From contig NZ_CP047020.1 of the NCBI RefSeq assembly GCF_009796285.1, positions 7,874,001-7,938,000 on the forward strand: DNA of 64,000 nt, in the 5' to 3' direction. Position numbers and translations under genes: made by a program. The stretch comes from Streptomyces broussonetiae (GTDB lineage Bacteria; Actinomycetota; Actinomycetes; Streptomycetales; Streptomycetaceae). The notes under the pieces are model-generated. The model had not been told where the DNA came from. It searched no databases and was given only the letters and a program-made list of their open reading frames with translations. Below are positions 25,650-33,777 of this stretch, in pieces (the first letter of the stretch is position 1; each line of letters opens with the position of its first letter).

Positions 25650-26465
25650 TCAGCTGGCGTCGCGGCGCATCGCGGCCGCGGTGTCCGTGGCGACGGTGAG
25701 CGGGTCGGTGAGCGGTCGGCCGAGTAGTTGGGCGAGGTCGGGGCTGGTGGTGCTGAGGAACCCGTGGCGGACGCTGGTCGCGATCGAGGCGAGCATCGGC
25801 GGCTGGAACGGCAGCAGCGTGTCATCAGCGAGGAGTTGGGCCCGGTACTCCCCGAGCCCAATGGTCCGGTGCGCGACTCCGAGGGATTCGGCGATGCCGA
25901 CAGCGGTGATCGGTTCGCCGACCAGGTCATAGGTCTTGTCGGCGTGCGCGGTCGGATTGCTGGCCACGACGGCTGCGGCCGCGGCCAGGTCCGCCCGCGC
26001 CACAGCGGCGAGCGCTCCGTCGCCGAAAGCCGATTCCACACCGTCAGCGGTCCAGGTCAGGAGCGCCCCGAAGAGTTCGGCGTAGAGCCCATTGCGCAGG
26101 ACCGTCCACCCAAGTCCACTGGACTTGATCAGCTGCTCGGTGGCCCGATGGGCGAGGGCGAAGCCAAGGTGGTCACCGTGGCCAGCCAGGCTGGTGTACA
26201 CCACGTGGCTCACGCCGTTGCGCACCGCAGCGTCTACAGCTGCCTGGTGCCGGGTGATGACCTGGTCGTCCTCGGCGTACCCCGCCGGGACGAGGACCAG
26301 CGTGGAAACGCCGGTGAGGTTGAGGCTCGTGGGGTCGTCGAAGTCGAGTCGCCGCTGCCCTTCTGCGGGCGATCGAGTGCCGCCCAGGGCGGGCACGTGG
26401 CGCTCAGCCAACTCCTGGAGCGTGAGAGAGGCGAGCCGCCCGTTCGCGCCGGTCACCATGATCAT
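25650..26465 (-). CDS. NmrA-like NAD(P)-binding quinone oxidoreductase
   Basis: A 271-residue atypical SDR of the NmrA/QOR2 type. The Rossmann motif TGANGRLASLTLQEL is at the N-terminus, and HVVYTSLAGHGDHLGFALAH and GWTVLRNGLYAE follow in family order. It probably reduces quinones or acts as a redox sensor. The start has AGGAGA about 10 bases upstream, with a second ATG two codons on. It is divergent from an HxlR regulator across an 87-base gap, a common arrangement for electrophile-inducible quinone reductases. Confidence 0.88.
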   Translation of the reverse strand: MIMVTGANGRLASLTLQELAERHVPALGGTRSPAEGQRRLDFDDPTSLNLTGVSTLVLVPAGYAEDDQVITRHQAAVDAAVRNGVSHVVYTSLAGHGDHLGFALAHRATEQLIKSSGLGWTVLRNGLYAELFGALLTWTADGVESAFGDGALAAVARADLAAAAAVVASNPTAHADKTYDLVGEPITAVGIAESLGVAHRTIGLGEYRAQLLADDTLLPFQPPMLASIATSVRHGFLSTTSPDLAQLLGRPLTDPLTVATDTAAAMRRDAS

Positions 26466-26552
26466 TGTGATTCTGTCTCCTGCCGTGGTTCTCTTCAGTA
26501 ACTACAGTGAGATCTTCAACCGGCCCAGGTCGCCCCACAAGGAGGCAGTTTC

Positions 26553-26984
26553 GTGTCAGTGACGCACACCGAGGTAACCGCTGAACCCGCTGAACCCGCT
26601 GAACTCGAACCCTGCGGACAGCGGGACCACCCCGACTGCGGGATCCGCGACGTCCTCGACCGGGTCGGTGACAAGTGGTCGGTTCTCGTCATCGTCGAGC
26701 TCGCCAACGGCCCGCGGCGCTTCCGGCAACTTCAGCGCGACATCGATGGGATCTCCCAGCGCATGCTCACCCTTACGGTGCGCCGGCTGGAGCGAGACGG
26801 CCTGGTCCTTCGGACCGTGTATCCGACCGTGCCGGCCCAGGTCGACTACCGGCTCACCGAGACGGGCGCGAGCCTGACACACCTCGTCAAGGCACTTGCC
26901 GACTGGTCACTCGAACACCGGGCCCACATCGCCCGCGCCCGTGAGACCTACGACAGCGAGCACCCCGACAACGAGATCCGCTGA
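26553..26984 (+). CDS. HxlR-family transcriptional regulator
   Basis: A 143-residue winged-helix protein with the HxlR signature CGIRDVLDRVGDKWSVLVIV, FRQLQRDIDGISQRMLTLTV as the recognition helix, and the wing RTVYPTVPAQVDYRLTETG. The Cys before IRDVL is the position used for redox sensing in HxlR/QorR-type regulators. AAGGAGG lies upstream of the GTG. The AT-richer gap to the divergent NmrA gene contains GTAACT, resembling half-sites of this family, so it likely represses that gene. Confidence 0.9.
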   Translation: MSVTHTEVTAEPAEPAELEPCGQRDHPDCGIRDVLDRVGDKWSVLVIVELANGPRRFRQLQRDIDGISQRMLTLTVRRLERDGLVLRTVYPTVPAQVDYRLTETGASLTHLVKALADWSLEHRAHIARARETYDSEHPDNEIR

Positions 26985-27011
26985 TCAGCGAAAGGGTCTG
27001 CTGATGGCACC

Positions 27012-27089
27012 TGGACGTTCATGTCGTTTCTCACCGAGGACGGCAGCAGGTTGATCGCGTGCACTGGCGTGCGGCGGACCCAGGTCTGA
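27012..27089 (+). pseudogene. 3' end fragment related to the gene at 30749
   Basis: The 26 codons before TGA 27087-27089 (WTFMSFLTEDGSRLIACTGV then RRTQV) match the C-terminus of the gene at 30749-31090 (WTFMLFLTEDGGRLIACTGV then RRTHV). The similarity continues about 150 bases into non-coding DNA up to the 18-bp repeat core. Upstream sequence is unrelated, so this is a truncated copy. Confidence 0.7.
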
Positions 27090-27241
27090 ACCCGAGCCGA
27101 CGACAGTCAGCCACGGTGGTGGGCACACCGACGGGCCGGGCGCGCGTATGTCTCGTGGCCCCCCCGACCTGGCTCAGCCACGCTGCTTGTGCCGTCGACC
27201 GGAGCCAGACATGACGACCGACCCGTGACAACGGTGCTGGA

Positions 27242-27259
27242 GCCCTCAGCTTGGGAAGC
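27242..27259. repeat. Att-like 18-bp core, copy 1
   Basis: GCCCTCAGCTTGGGAAGC, identical at 28984 and 31242. The reverse complement can form TCAGC-TTCCCAA-GCTGA, which resembles an anticodon arm of tRNA-Gly(CCC). An arm-like direct repeat (CTGGCATGGGTCTGGCACG) begins 125 bases after the core start. Confidence 0.75.
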
Positions 27260-27783
27260 TAGGGGCGTTTACGAGAGGTTGCCGAACCGACCTGTGGCGA
27301 TGCCGTGTCGGAGCCTGAATCTCCGCCTGCCTGTTTCCCACTGTTCCCCGTGGTTTCCCGCACGATCTGGCATGGGTCTGGCACGGCCGCCTCGTCGAGC
27401 AGCAGGGCAAGTTCCCTTAGGTCGTTCGCGACCATGACTTGAGCAAGGCGTCCGGCGATGGCCACGACCTCTGGCCAGACGGAGGCCTGGAGATACTCCG
27501 CGTCGGTGTCGTTGGGCGCCTCGGCCGCCGCGGCGTTAAGCGCGGCACCGAGCTCTCTCATCAGGACGACCTCTTCGTCACTTCGGAGGCTGACGCCGAG
27601 GTACCGCTCTGGGTCGTCGGCGTCGCAGAAGTCGTCGAAGAGTGTATGGAAGACATGGTCCAGGTCTTCGAACGCCGACGGGTCGAGTCACACGTCCCGC
27701 TGCCATGGTGGATTGGCCAGGGCCAACACAACGGGTACGACGTGGACTCGGTGGTTCGCTATGAGTCGGGCGGCTTCGCTCAC
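27259..27783 (-). pseudogene. Hypothetical gene interrupted by an in-frame TGA
   Basis: From GTG 27783 the frame reads SEAARLIANHRVHVVPVVLA then NPPWQRDV, meets TGA at 27688-27690, and continues in the same frame with LDPSAFEDLDHVFHTLFDDF and WPEVVAIAGRLAQVMVANDL to 27259. Both sides look like coding sequence of one acidic helical protein, so CGA to TGA is the likely lesion. The stop codon overlaps the att-like core. Reinitiation at ATG 27561 could still make about 100 residues. Family unknown. Confidence 0.55.
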
Positions 27784-28025
27784 GAGTCCGAGCGTAGCGA
27801 CCGCAGCGGGTGGAGGCGCCGGTGCTCTCGGAGCACCGCTTTAGGAGTTCGATCCGGAGTCCGGGGGCTCGGTGATGCTGACCGTCTTCCCAGCCGCGTA
27901 GAGACGCTTGCGTGCGTCCCTGTCTGGTGTCGTTGATGTCAAGCATGGATGTCAGCGGGCCGTTGACCAGAGCCGCTGACGGGTTCTGGGGCCAGCAACA
28001 GCGGCCAGCCGCTAGGGTCGCGCGC

Positions 28026-28538
28026 ATGGGTGCCACGACTGCCGCCATGGTCACTGCCGTCGTTGGAGTGCTCGGCACGCTCCTGGCGCCTGTGATCACG
28101 ACTTGGACGACGAAGCGCCAGCGGGCGGAAGAGAGGCAGGCTGAGGAGGGAAGACGGGTCTTTGAGGAGCGGCGCGCTGGGTACAGCGCTATGAATCGCG
28201 CGTCCCGTCACTTTCACACCGTGCTGAAAGACGCCCTCCATCGCATGCGAGACGGTGTCTACACCGACGACGACCGCGCCCAGGTCGAGGAGGCGCGGCG
28301 GGACTACCGGGATCGCTACGCCGAGGCTCAGATGATCGTCCCCGAAGCGGTACTCAGGGCATCTCGCGAGTTGAACGTCGTCCTGGCCGCGATCGACGCT
28401 ACTGCCAAGCGCATTGATCGGGGTCTGGCTCGGGAAGGGGAGAGCGCGGATCAGGCGCTCATCGACCTGAAAGCGGCAGAACCCGCACTGACTGCCATGC
28501 GCCGGATCATGCGTGAGGACCTGGGCGTGTCCGACTGA
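28026..28538 (+). CDS. Hypothetical membrane-anchored coiled-coil protein
   Basis: 170 residues from ATG 28026. One N-terminal membrane helix (AMVTAVVGVLGTLLAPVITT) is followed by a long charged, heptad-rich region (KRQRAEERQAEEGRRVFEER and beyond) predicted to be coiled coil facing the cytoplasm. It lies inside the first interval between att-like cores and resembles small accessory proteins of integrative elements. No enzymatic motif is visible, and the function is unknown. Confidence 0.65.
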   Translation: MGATTAAMVTAVVGVLGTLLAPVITTWTTKRQRAEERQAEEGRRVFEERRAGYSAMNRASRHFHTVLKDALHRMRDGVYTDDDRAQVEEARRDYRDRYAEAQMIVPEAVLRASRELNVVLAAIDATAKRIDRGLAREGESADQALIDLKAAEPALTAMRRIMREDLGVSD

Positions 28539-28686
28539 CCCCGTCTTGTCTACGGACCGCTTTGTCCCGAAGCAACCTGGTTGGGCGCTCTTCCTGGGGC
28601 TGTTGTGCTCGTCACCTGGGCTGATGGCCCGTATGCGTCCGCGCACGTCCACCGATGTACGTCGGCTTTGTCACGCAGTTAGACAT

Positions 28687-28932
28687 TCACCCCGCCGCTC
28701 CTGAAGGCCCGGCTTCTACCGCAGAGATCTGGCGCGCCAACTCCTCGACGACCTGGGGGACGACGCGTTGGGCGACCTCGTCTTGCAGCGCTTCAGTAAG
28801 TGCCTGATGGACTGCTTCGAACGGCTGCCCCGCATGTGAAGCGCGGGTTCGGTTAACCGCCCGCTCGATCTTCGCGAGGTGGGCTGCCACGATCGGCATC
28901 GCCTTCTCGTACTCGCTGGGGTCCACGGCCAT
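28687..28932 (-). CDS. Hypothetical 81-residue helical protein
   Basis: A small, mostly helical protein (YEKAMPIVAAHLAKIERAVN then EVAQRVVPQVVEELARQISA). It starts 52 bases before the second att-like core and is read away from it. Size and position would fit an accessory gene of an integrated element, but no DNA-binding motif is clear. Confidence 0.6.
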   Translation of the reverse strand: MAVDPSEYEKAMPIVAAHLAKIERAVNRTRASHAGQPFEAVHQALTEALQDEVAQRVVPQVVEELARQISAVEAGPSGAAG

Positions 28933-28983
28933 GGGCTCAGCCGATCAGCACCGGCCGATCGGGTCAAGGCCGGTGCGCGCCGG

Positions 28984-29001
28984 GCCCTCAGCTTGGGAAG
29001 C
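28984..29001. repeat. Att-like 18-bp core, copy 2
   Basis: Identical to copies 1 and 3. The arm-like repeat CTGGCACGGATCTGGCACG begins 124 bases after the core start. This copy lies 1,742 bp from copy 1 and 2,258 bp from copy 3. Confidence 0.75.
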
Positions 29002-29263
29002 TCAGGTGATCCGGGGCCGATCGCTCTGCTGACCTGGGGTGGAGCGGTGTCGGTGTCCGGCCGACCGCTGGCTCAGTCCCCGGTATTCCCCGCTGTTCCC
29101 CGCCCGACCTGGCACGGATCTGGCACGTCCAGCGTCGGCACCAGATGTAGCCTCAAGAGGTCTCGTCCTCTTCCTCCGAGCCGAAGCTCTCCGGCAGGTC
29201 CATCATGGAAGCCCGCTGGCCTGGCCATGGCTCGTGCTCCGCCGCTTCTCGACGGCTCAGGAT

Positions 29264-29653
29264 TCAACCGTCGTCAGCCGCCCCACGGCGACGATCGAAG
29301 TCTTCCCACGCCTGCCGTTGGATCTCCTCGGTGTCCGCAAGGAGTTCTTCCAGGGGTTGCGCCGGCCCTGAGGGGGGAGAGGACAACTGGATGAGCGTGT
29401 CGTAGAGGTATGCGCATGCCTCGGTCTCGGTGGCGAAACGCCGTATGACGCTGTCCTGAGAGCGTTGGCGCAGCCCTACGGTCCAGCCGTCGGCTTCACG
29501 ACACAGGAAGTAGTAGGCGTCCAGTTGGATGGGCACATCGTGGACGCCAGGGATGTCGTAGAACGCCTCTGGAACGTCCGCCTCGCGGAGCCTTTCAACG
29601 AGTTCTGCGCTGTCCACCGGGTCTGTCCCATCGTCTGCCTCAGGGGTGGCCAC
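29264..29653 (-). CDS. Probable immunity protein for the TNT toxin
   Basis: A 129-residue acidic cytosolic protein without signal peptide (GTDPVDSAELVERLREADVP, then YYFLCREADGWTVGLRQRSQ). It begins 39 bases after the TNT toxin stop on the same strand, the position used by immunity genes of TNT toxins, and the acidic character suits binding a cationic active-site cleft. It starts with GTG at 29653. The start codon is inside the 3' arm of an 11-bp hairpin, which could modulate its translation. Sequence similarity to the mycobacterial immunity factor IFT cannot be judged here, so the role is inferred from context. Confidence 0.55.
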   Translation of the reverse strand: MATPEADDGTDPVDSAELVERLREADVPEAFYDIPGVHDVPIQLDAYYFLCREADGWTVGLRQRSQDSVIRRFATETEACAYLYDTLIQLSSPPSGPAQPLEELLADTEEIQRQAWEDFDRRRGAADDG

Positions 29654-29679
29654 CGACCACGTGGATCCGTGGCCACCCC
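29643..29679 (-). promoter_or_regulatory. Intercistronic hairpin at the immunity-gene start
   Basis: GGGGTGGCCAC (29643-29653) and its perfect complement (29669-29679) enclose a 15-base loop between the toxin stop and the immunity gene, with the immunity GTG inside the 3' arm on the minus strand. It could be a translational brake, a processing site, or an attenuator. Confidence 0.5.
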
Positions 29680-29692
29680 GGGCCTGGTTACG

Positions 29693-30379
29693 TCAGCTCA
29701 CATGCACTTCTTCCAGTTTGTGCGCGGTGATGAGTGTGGGGATCGTCTGTGTCGTCACGTACTGGAGGCCCAGGCCGGGCTGGCCGAACCAGGGCCTGAT
29801 CGGGCCGGCGTCGACGGTGAACGGCTGCAGGACCCGGTAGAGGTGGTAGCTGAACGGGTATGTGTTGACGTAGGTGTCGAGATTGCTCGGCGGGATGGCG
29901 CGCTTGGCGTACGGCGTGCCTGCGGGGGCGAGGAAGTTACCGAAGCCGCTGCCGAAGAGGTCGACCAGCTGGCCCTTGTGCAGCGTCGCGGAGTGCTTCA
30001 CCGGCTGTCCGTTCTTCAGCACGAAGCCGTTGTTGTCGGGATACCACCAGCCCGACTTCCCCGTCTGGGGATCCGTCTGCCAGTAGCATCCGAGGAACCA
30101 GTAGGCGGAGGTGTCGTCCGTGCGGTGATAGCCCCTCAGCATCTTGCCGAGGGCGCCGGTCCCGGGGAGGTAAGTCGGCCCCAGCCGCCAGTCGTTGAGG
30201 TAGTAGCGCTGGTACGCCGTCGTCGGCGCGGAGTTGTTCCCGCGGCTACGGTGCGTCGTCGGGCAGTGGGCTTCGTTCCCCGCCCGGAGGTGGTCTGCGT
30301 GGGCCGTGGCCGGTGAGATGCCGACCAGCAGGAGGAGCGATGCGAGGACGCTCCCCACGAAAGCGCGCAGTACGCGCAT
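29693..30379 (-). CDS. Secreted TNT-domain NAD+ glycohydrolase toxin
   Basis: A 228-residue exported protein with a signal peptide (cleavage likely after AHA, residues 26-28) and a C-terminal TNT domain. The family core is clear: DLFGSGFGNFLAPAGTPYAK, R160 in the R-A-x-P-P motif, YHLYRVLQPFTVDAGPI, and PWFGQPGLGLQ with Q206. TNT domains hydrolyse NAD+, as in the M. tuberculosis necrotizing toxin CpnT. The 60-130 segment (YYLNDWRLGPTYLPG) is the usual companion of Streptomyces TNT proteins. AAGGAGACC lies upstream of the ATG. The probable immunity gene follows at once. The pair sits between att-like cores 2 and 3. Confidence 0.88.
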   Translation of the reverse strand: MRVLRAFVGSVLASLLLLVGISPATAHADHLRAGNEAHCPTTHRSRGNNSAPTTAYQRYYLNDWRLGPTYLPGTGALGKMLRGYHRTDDTSAYWFLGCYWQTDPQTGKSGWWYPDNNGFVLKNGQPVKHSATLHKGQLVDLFGSGFGNFLAPAGTPYAKRAIPPSNLDTYVNTYPFSYHLYRVLQPFTVDAGPIRPWFGQPGLGLQYVTTQTIPTLITAHKLEEVHVS

Positions 30380-30748
30380 CCGGTCTCCTTTTCTCTTCCG
30401 GCGCCAACAGGCGCCGCGTGGGGGCGGTCGGTCGGCTCCGGTGACCGGCTGACCGCCTCATCGTGTTACAGGGCCCAGTTCACGCGCGGCATATGCCTGA
30501 GAGAGGAAGGAGCCGCAGATAGTCACCCGAACCGATGAGCCGAATTCCTCGGATGGTCGAAGACCGGGGGCGATGCAACGGGTGGGGCAGGGCGCGAGCG
30601 CCATCTGATCCGTAGCTCTCGCGAGATCGGTCACGGACGGTCTACAGGTCGCGCTTCGGCTGCGCGGGGGGACGCTACGGGGTGGGACCGGTTGCCGTGG
30701 TTGCTGTATCCGGCTGCTGTACAGCAGGATCCTGGTGGGGGTGGCGGC
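30380..30748. other. Intergenic region without a recognised gene
   Basis: 369 bases between divergent genes. It must hold the toxin promoter. I see no clear conserved element or small gene. Confidence 0.4.
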
Positions 30749-31090
30749 GTGGAGCGGAAACTAGTTGAACGGCTGTTCGTTGGTGCCGACGAGGCGTCCG
30801 TGGCCGCTCTGGCTGCGCTCCGCTGCGGCGGTTCCCACGTGGTCTGGGAGGGGACTACGGCTTCTGAGTCGCTCGCCTTGATCTACGGACGCCGACTGCG
30901 GCATGCGCGCCGCCGGGGAATCGAGACCAAGAACCTGGCATGTGCCGTGGAACTGCTCGGCCGGCATCAACAGCTGGTTCGCCTGGGGCAGATCAGGGCC
31001 ACCGATAGCTCCTGGACGTTCATGCTGTTCCTGACCGAAGACGGCGGGAGGCTGATCGCGTGCACCGGCGTTCGGCGGACCCACGTCTGA
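30749..31090 (+). CDS. Hypothetical protein linked to att-like cores
   Basis: 113 residues from GTG 30749 (ERKLVERLFVGADEASVAAL, then TTASESLALIYGRRLRHARR). The 3' end of a diverged copy occurs at 27012-27089, in both cases about 150 bases before an att-like core, so the gene appears to be part of the recurring element end. Basic central helices could bind nucleic acid, but no family is recognised. Confidence 0.6.
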   Translation: MERKLVERLFVGADEASVAALAALRCGGSHVVWEGTTASESLALIYGRRLRHARRRGIETKNLACAVELLGRHQQLVRLGQIRATDSSWTFMLFLTEDGGRLIACTGVRRTHV

Positions 31091-31241
31091 ACCACAGCCG
31101 ACGAAAGTCAGCCACGATGGCGGGTGCGCCGACCGACCAGGCGCGCGTATGTCTCGCTGTACCCCCACCGGGCTCAGACACGCTGCTGATGCCGTCGACC
31201 AGAGCAAGCCGCGACAGCCGGTGCGTGACCACGGCGCCGGA

Positions 31242-31259
31242 GCCCTCAGCTTGGGAAGC
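31242..31259. repeat. Att-like 18-bp core, copy 3
   Basis: Identical to copies 1 and 2. The arm-like pair ATGGGCACG-CTTTGGGCACG starts 122 bases after the core start. The roughly 230 bases before this core are about 80% identical to those before copy 1. Confidence 0.75.
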
Positions 31260-31547
31260 GACGGCGCTTGGATGGCGGCACGGCTTCTGACCTGCGGGTA
31301 CGCCGCCGGGGTGCAGTTTGAAGGGCTGGTTTCGCACCGCTGTTTACCGTGGTTGGCCGCCTTATGGGCACGCTTTGGGCACGCATCCACACGGCGGCAC
31401 TGCGCGGGGGCCGGACCGCTGCGCTGCGGTGGGACACCTGCGGGTGTGGGATGGTCCCGACATATCGGCTTGCAGATGCACACCTATATGGGGGCGTAGG
31501 CGGTCTGCGGGATGATCCGCACGGTGCGCGGCGGTTGCCTCGGCCGG

Positions 31548-33680
31548 TCAGGTGGGCCTGTTCGGGCTACGGGAGAAGGCCGTGTCGCCGGCCAGCGCCA
31601 CGATCGCGTCCTTGACGAGCAGCACGCGCGGCGGGTATTCCTGCGCCTTGTCTCCGGGGGCGTCCAGCGCGGAGGTGCGCCAGACCTCTGCTCCGGTTCG
31701 GCTGTCCAGTGCCAGCAGACGGCCGAAACGGTTGGAGAAGTAGACCCGCTTGTACGTCGCTGACACCGCGGGCGCGGACAGACTCTCCATGTCCGTCGTC
31801 TTCTGCCAGAGTTGTCTGCCGCTGTGGGCCGACACCGCGGTGACCGTCCCGTCGGACCGGACGAAGTAGACGACGTCGTCCACGAGGGCGGCCGTGCCGG
31901 TCAGCGGATGCGCCAGCGGTATCCGTCTGACCTGTCCGGTGTCCGGGGCCACTTGCAGCAGCGCGTTGTACGGCCGTTCGTACCCGGCTTCGTACACGTC
32001 CTTCGCGGTCTGGGGGGCGAGGAACAGGGGTTGCCCGCCGACTGCGCCGAGCGCTTCCGCCTTCTTGGGCAGCGTGGCGGTTGTGGTCAGGCTGCCGGGG
32101 CCGAGTTTCATCAGCTCGACCGGGGCCTGGCCGGGCTCGGTGCCGGCTGAGCACAGCGCGTAGGGGACGCCTCCCAGCGCCGACGGAGTGCAGACCTCGT
32201 TCAGAGAGGGCGCCCGCCACAGTTCCTTGCCGGACGGCCCGTAGGCCATGAACGACGAGTAGTCGGGGGACATGGTCAGCAGTCCGCCGTCGTACAGGAC
32301 CGCGTCCTGGGACCTGTTGATGTCGCGTTGCCACCGCCGGTGCCCGGTAGCGGCGTCGAGGGCCACCACGCGCCGGGTCTTGTCGTCCGGTTCCTCGTAC
32401 ATGTAGACCAGCCCGTCGCGGACGCCGATCGGCTGCGCCCCCTGAGGGCGGGTGCCGGTCCGCCACCGGATGCGGCCGGAGGCCGCGTCGATCCTGGCGG
32501 CCGTGAAGCCCGTACCGCCACAGAACAGGGCACTTCCCTCCGTCACGCATCCAGGGCTGTCGTAGTCGAGAGGAACACCCTTCACGTCGGACTGCAGCGC
32601 CGTGCGCCACGGCCGCCAGCCGTCGGGCAGTGACGCGGCACGGGCGGAGGCGGTGGTGGCGTCCGGACCGGACACCAAGACGCCCACCCCGATACCCAGC
32701 CCCGTGAGGGCCAGCGCCGCGCCGAGGCCGGTGAGCAGCAGCCGGGCTCGGCGTCGCTTGCCGGTGCCGGTGTCGGTCGTGGCGCCCGCGGAGGTGGCGG
32801 TCGCGTTCCGAGAAGTGGGGTGGCGCCGGAGGTGCGCGGACTGCCCGGTCGTCGGGGACCCGGTGGTGTCGGATTCCAGCAGCGTCTGGAGCATGCGATG
32901 TACGTCCGTCACTTCCGGCCGTGCGGTCGGATCCTTGTCCAGGCAGCGCTCGACAATGTCCAGAAGCGCTTCGGGTACCCCGCCGAGGTCCGGGGTCCCG
33001 TGCACCACCTGATAGCCGGTTATGTACGGGCTGTCGGCATCGAACGGTCCTGTGCCGACGGCCGCGAACACCAGCAGCGACCCCAGCGAGAACACGTCCG
33101 AGGCCGGGGTGACCTTTCGGGGAGAGGCCAGTTGTTCCGGCGACATGAAGGCCGGAGTGCCGATGATTCGCCCGGTCGTGGTGAGGTTCTGGTTGTCGGA
33201 AGCGCGCGATATGCCGAAGTCGATGACGCGCGGCCCGTCCTCGGTCATCAGGACGTTGCCCGGTTTGAGGTCCCGGTGCACCAGGCCCACCCGGTGGATG
33301 TCGCGCAGCGCCTCGGTGAGCCCAAGCCCGAGTGCGCGCAGGTGCCGCTGGCTCAACGGACCGTCCTTCTCCACGACTTCGGAAAGGGTGAACCCCGGCA
33401 CGTAGAGCGTCGCCATCCACGGCCGTTCGGCGTCCGGGTCGGCGTCCACGACGGGCGTAGTGAAGGCTCCGCTCACTCTGCGCGCTGCCGCGATCTCCTG
33501 CCGGAAACGCGTCCGGAACTCCTCCTCCTGGGCATACGGCCCGTGCACGAGCTTGACTGCGACCTGCCGTCCCGAGGCGGAGACCCCCAGATAGACGACT
33601 CCCATGCCGCCCGCCCCGAGCCGACCCAGAAGGGTGTACCCGCCTATGGACTCCGGGTCCCCGGTGCTCAGGGGCGTCAT
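31548..33680 (-). CDS. Transmembrane Ser/Thr protein kinase with PQQ-like beta-propeller sensor
   Basis: A 710-residue Hanks-type kinase. The cytosolic kinase domain covers residues 15-270: glycine loop GAGGMG (22-27), K43, HRDLKPGN with D137, D154-F-G, and the GTPAFMSPEQ activation segment. A basic stop-transfer and membrane helix follows at about 312-337. The extracellular half contains repeated blades (GRIRWRTG, GHRRWQRD, GRQLWQKT, GAEVWRTS) of a PQQ/YWTD-like beta-propeller, probably ligand-sensing. All catalytic residues are present. It stands alone. Confidence 0.93.
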   Translation of the reverse strand: MTPLSTGDPESIGGYTLLGRLGAGGMGVVYLGVSASGRQVAVKLVHGPYAQEEEFRTRFRQEIAAARRVSGAFTTPVVDADPDAERPWMATLYVPGFTLSEVVEKDGPLSQRHLRALGLGLTEALRDIHRVGLVHRDLKPGNVLMTEDGPRVIDFGISRASDNQNLTTTGRIIGTPAFMSPEQLASPRKVTPASDVFSLGSLLVFAAVGTGPFDADSPYITGYQVVHGTPDLGGVPEALLDIVERCLDKDPTARPEVTDVHRMLQTLLESDTTGSPTTGQSAHLRRHPTSRNATATSAGATTDTGTGKRRRARLLLTGLGAALALTGLGIGVGVLVSGPDATTASARAASLPDGWRPWRTALQSDVKGVPLDYDSPGCVTEGSALFCGGTGFTAARIDAASGRIRWRTGTRPQGAQPIGVRDGLVYMYEEPDDKTRRVVALDAATGHRRWQRDINRSQDAVLYDGGLLTMSPDYSSFMAYGPSGKELWRAPSLNEVCTPSALGGVPYALCSAGTEPGQAPVELMKLGPGSLTTTATLPKKAEALGAVGGQPLFLAPQTAKDVYEAGYERPYNALLQVAPDTGQVRRIPLAHPLTGTAALVDDVVYFVRSDGTVTAVSAHSGRQLWQKTTDMESLSAPAVSATYKRVYFSNRFGRLLALDSRTGAEVWRTSALDAPGDKAQEYPPRVLLVKDAIVALAGDTAFSRSPNRPT

Positions 33681-33777
33681 CGCCGATCATCCTTCCCAGC
33701 GCCGGCCTGCTTCACGAGGATCAGAGTAGGGCCCGCCGCCCCGGAAACGGAGCCGCGCATCGGTGTGCCCCTGAACC

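Noticed and set aside
27242..31259. The 18-bp repeats as parts of real tRNA genes
   Set aside because: Only the anticodon-arm-like segment is present. No acceptor stem, D arm or T arm could be folded around any of the three copies.
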